Shown: positions 21,371-22,751 of the stretch, piece after piece
How the letters are laid out: the number at the start of each line of letters is the position of its first letter
Position numbering within the stretch: the stretch's first letter is position 1
Source: DASSUC01 sp035649895
GTDB lineage: Bacteria; Actinomycetota; Actinomycetes; Mycobacteriales; Micromonosporaceae
Length of the DNA stretch: 22,751 nt
Assembly: GCA_035649895.1 (NCBI GenBank)
Contig: DASRIS010000035.1
Coordinates: 1-22,751 of the forward strand
Direction: 5' to 3'
The notes under the pieces: generated by a model
Database searches by the model: none
Seen by the model: the letters and a program-made list of their open reading frames with translations, nothing else
Told to the model about the DNA's origin: nothing
Position numbers and translations under genes: made by a program

Positions 21371-22655
21371 CTATCGCGGCCGTCAGGATCTCCAGGCCCT
21401 CCTTCGCCTCGGCCTCGGTGAGCGTGAGCGGCGGGCCCATCCGCACCACGTTGCCGTAGAGACCGCCCCGGCCGATCAGCAGGCCACCCCGGCGGCACTC
21501 CTCAAAGACGCGGGCGGTCAGCCGCGGCGACGGCGTCAGCGTGCCCGGCTCCACCAGCTCGACCGCCAGCATCAGCCCCCGGCCGCGCACCTCCGCCACG
21601 ATCGGGGACCGCTCGGCCGCAGCGCGCAGGCCGTCGTGCAGTATCGCGCCGACCCGGGCGGCGTTGCTCTGCAGGTCCCGGGAGAGCACGAAGTCGAGCA
21701 CCGCGTTGCCGGCCGCGGTGGACAGCGGGTTGCCGCCGAACGTGGAGAACGAGATCGCCTCGACCGCGTCCATCACCTCGGCCCGGCCGACCACCCCGCC
21801 GAGCGTGAAGCCGTTGCCGATGCCCTTGGCGAAGGTGAGCAGGTCCGGCGTGACCCCGTGGGCCTGGTAGCCCCAGAAGTGCGCGCCGGTACGCCCCCAG
21901 CCGGTCTGCACCTCGTCGGAGACGAAGAGGATGCCGTGCTCGTCCAGCACCTCCTTGAGCGCGGCGAACAGCCCGTCCGGCCCGTGCACGAAGCCGCCCA
22001 CGCCCTGGATCGGCTCGGCGATGAGGCAGGCCACGTCGCCGGAGGTGGTGGTGGCCAGCACCTCGCGCAGGTCCGCCACTGCCGCCCGGACGTGCGCGGC
22101 GTCGTCCAGCCCGGCGAAGACCCCGCGCAGCCGGTCCCCGGAGTGCAGCCAGCTCACGTTGAGCGGGGTCAGCGCGCTCGCCGACCAGGACCGCACGCCG
22201 GTGACGCCCATCGCGGCGTAGGTGCGCCCGTGGTAGCTGTTGCGTACCGCGAGGATCTGGTTGGACCGGCGGTAGTTGGTGGTCACCAGCAGCGCCGCCT
22301 CGGTCGCCTCGGTGCCGGAGGTGGTGAAGAAGACGCGGGCGTCCGGGATGCCGGAGACCCGGGCGATCTTCTCTGCTAGCTCAACCTGCGCTCGGATCAG
22401 GTACAGCGTCGTGGTGTGCACCACGCCCGTGGCCAGCTGGCGCTGCACCGCCTCGCGTACCTCCGGGTTGTTGTAGCCGACCATGCTGGTCAGCACGCCG
22501 GCGAAGAAGTCCAGGTACGTGCGGCCGTCGGCGTCGGTGACCCGGCAGCCGGAACCGGACACGATCTCGATCGGCCGGTCGTAGTAGACGGTCATCCACG
22601 ACGGCAGGACGGCGCGGTGGCGGCTCAGCAGGTCATCGGGTGCGTCGGCGCTCAT
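21354..22655 (-). CDS. Class III PLP-dependent aminotransferase, AGXT2-like
   Basis: Encodes 433 residues from ATG 22655; the ribosome site is weak (GGGA next to the ATG). Fold type I aminotransferase signatures are present in order: TTSGTEATEAALLV near 111-124 (cofactor phosphate binding), NSYHGRTYAAMGVTG at about 139-153, IAEPIQGVGGF near 212-222, SDEVQTGWGRTG at about 246-257 (Asp contacts the pyridine nitrogen) and FAKGIGNGF with the Schiff-base lysine at about 277. The C-terminus is RMGPPLTLTEAEAKEGLEIL, so the gene is full length. The sequence fits the group of alanine-glyoxylate (AGXT2-like), 4-aminobutyrate and related omega-aminotransferases, and the substrate cannot be told from sequence alone. 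Its link to the sugar genes is unclear; it may use or produce amino donors or belong to another pathway. Confidence 0.87.
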   Translation of the reverse strand: MSADAPDDLLSRHRAVLPSWMTVYYDRPIEIVSGSGCRVTDADGRTYLDFFAGVLTSMVGYNNPEVREAVQRQLATGVVHTTTLYLIRAQVELAEKIARVSGIPDARVFFTTSGTEATEAALLVTTNYRRSNQILAVRNSYHGRTYAAMGVTGVRSWSASALTPLNVSWLHSGDRLRGVFAGLDDAAHVRAAVADLREVLATTTSGDVACLIAEPIQGVGGFVHGPDGLFAALKEVLDEHGILFVSDEVQTGWGRTGAHFWGYQAHGVTPDLLTFAKGIGNGFTLGGVVGRAEVMDAVEAISFSTFGGNPLSTAAGNAVLDFVLSRDLQSNAARVGAILHDGLRAAAERSPIVAEVRGRGLMLAVELVEPGTLTPSPRLTARVFEECRRGGLLIGRGGLYGNVVRMGPPLTLTEAEAKEGLEILTAAIATAAG

Positions 22656-22751
22656 TCCCGAACGCTGTCACCCCGCCCGGGTCCGCGGCAAGCGTTTCGG
22701 CGACGACGGGCCGGGCGAGACAAGGTCACCGATGGCGATAGGGTCGGGGAA
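22656..22751. other. Upstream region of the aminotransferase gene, no gene seen
   Basis: Ends with the window. AACGCT (22661-22666) and AGCGTT (22691-22696) form an inverted repeat with a 24-base gap that could be an operator for the aminotransferase, but nothing else supports this. Confidence 0.3.

Overview
The window is very GC-rich DNA with strong G/C third-position bias, GTG starts, GTGA/ATGA stop-start overlaps and Tat-type lipoproteins. This points to an actinobacterium, most likely of the Micromonosporaceae. The family assignment is inference; no rRNA or other marker gene is present.

Region 1 (1-6639, plus strand) is a siphophage-type tail module cut by the left edge. In order it has a tail tube protein (C-terminal part), a strong hairpin, a tail assembly chaperone pair joined by a probable programmed -1 frameshift, a coiled-coil protein, a very short tape measure protein, a distal tail (Dit-like) protein, a receptor-binding/baseplate protein, a gp37-like tail hub and a small coiled-coil protein. 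It stops at a hairpin and host-type genes follow; no lysis or integration gene is seen on this side. It is either a prophage edge or a domesticated tail-like particle.

Region 2 (6640-9920, minus strand) holds a MobA/MocA-like nucleotidyltransferase, a toxin-antitoxin-like pair whose toxin gene appears broken by a one-base frameshift, and a stand-alone family A DNA polymerase with an N-terminal exonuclease-type region. The toxin-antitoxin pair keeps a perfect palindrome overlapping a leaderless-type promoter.

Region 3 (9960-19944) is an amino-sugar locus. A minus-strand operon runs RpiR-family regulator, SIS-domain protein, lipoprotein, permease, permease (15224 to 9960). A BadF/BadG-type N-acetylglucosamine kinase is divergent from it (15536-16570). 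A second, paralogous lipoprotein-permease-permease set (19872 to 16610) converges on the kinase. Neither transporter has its own ATPase, so a shared MsiK-type ATPase elsewhere is expected. A related 14-bp motif lies in front of both transporter operons and is a candidate regulator site. Inferred scheme: import of GlcNAc or chitobiose-type sugars, phosphorylation by the kinase, and phospho-sugar handling by the two SIS proteins, one as enzyme and one as sensor.

Region 4 (20042-22751, minus strand) has a DUF1861 propeller protein of glycosidase-like fold, an unexplained start-less coding segment, and a class III PLP aminotransferase. No tRNA, rRNA, insertion sequence or CRISPR array was seen.
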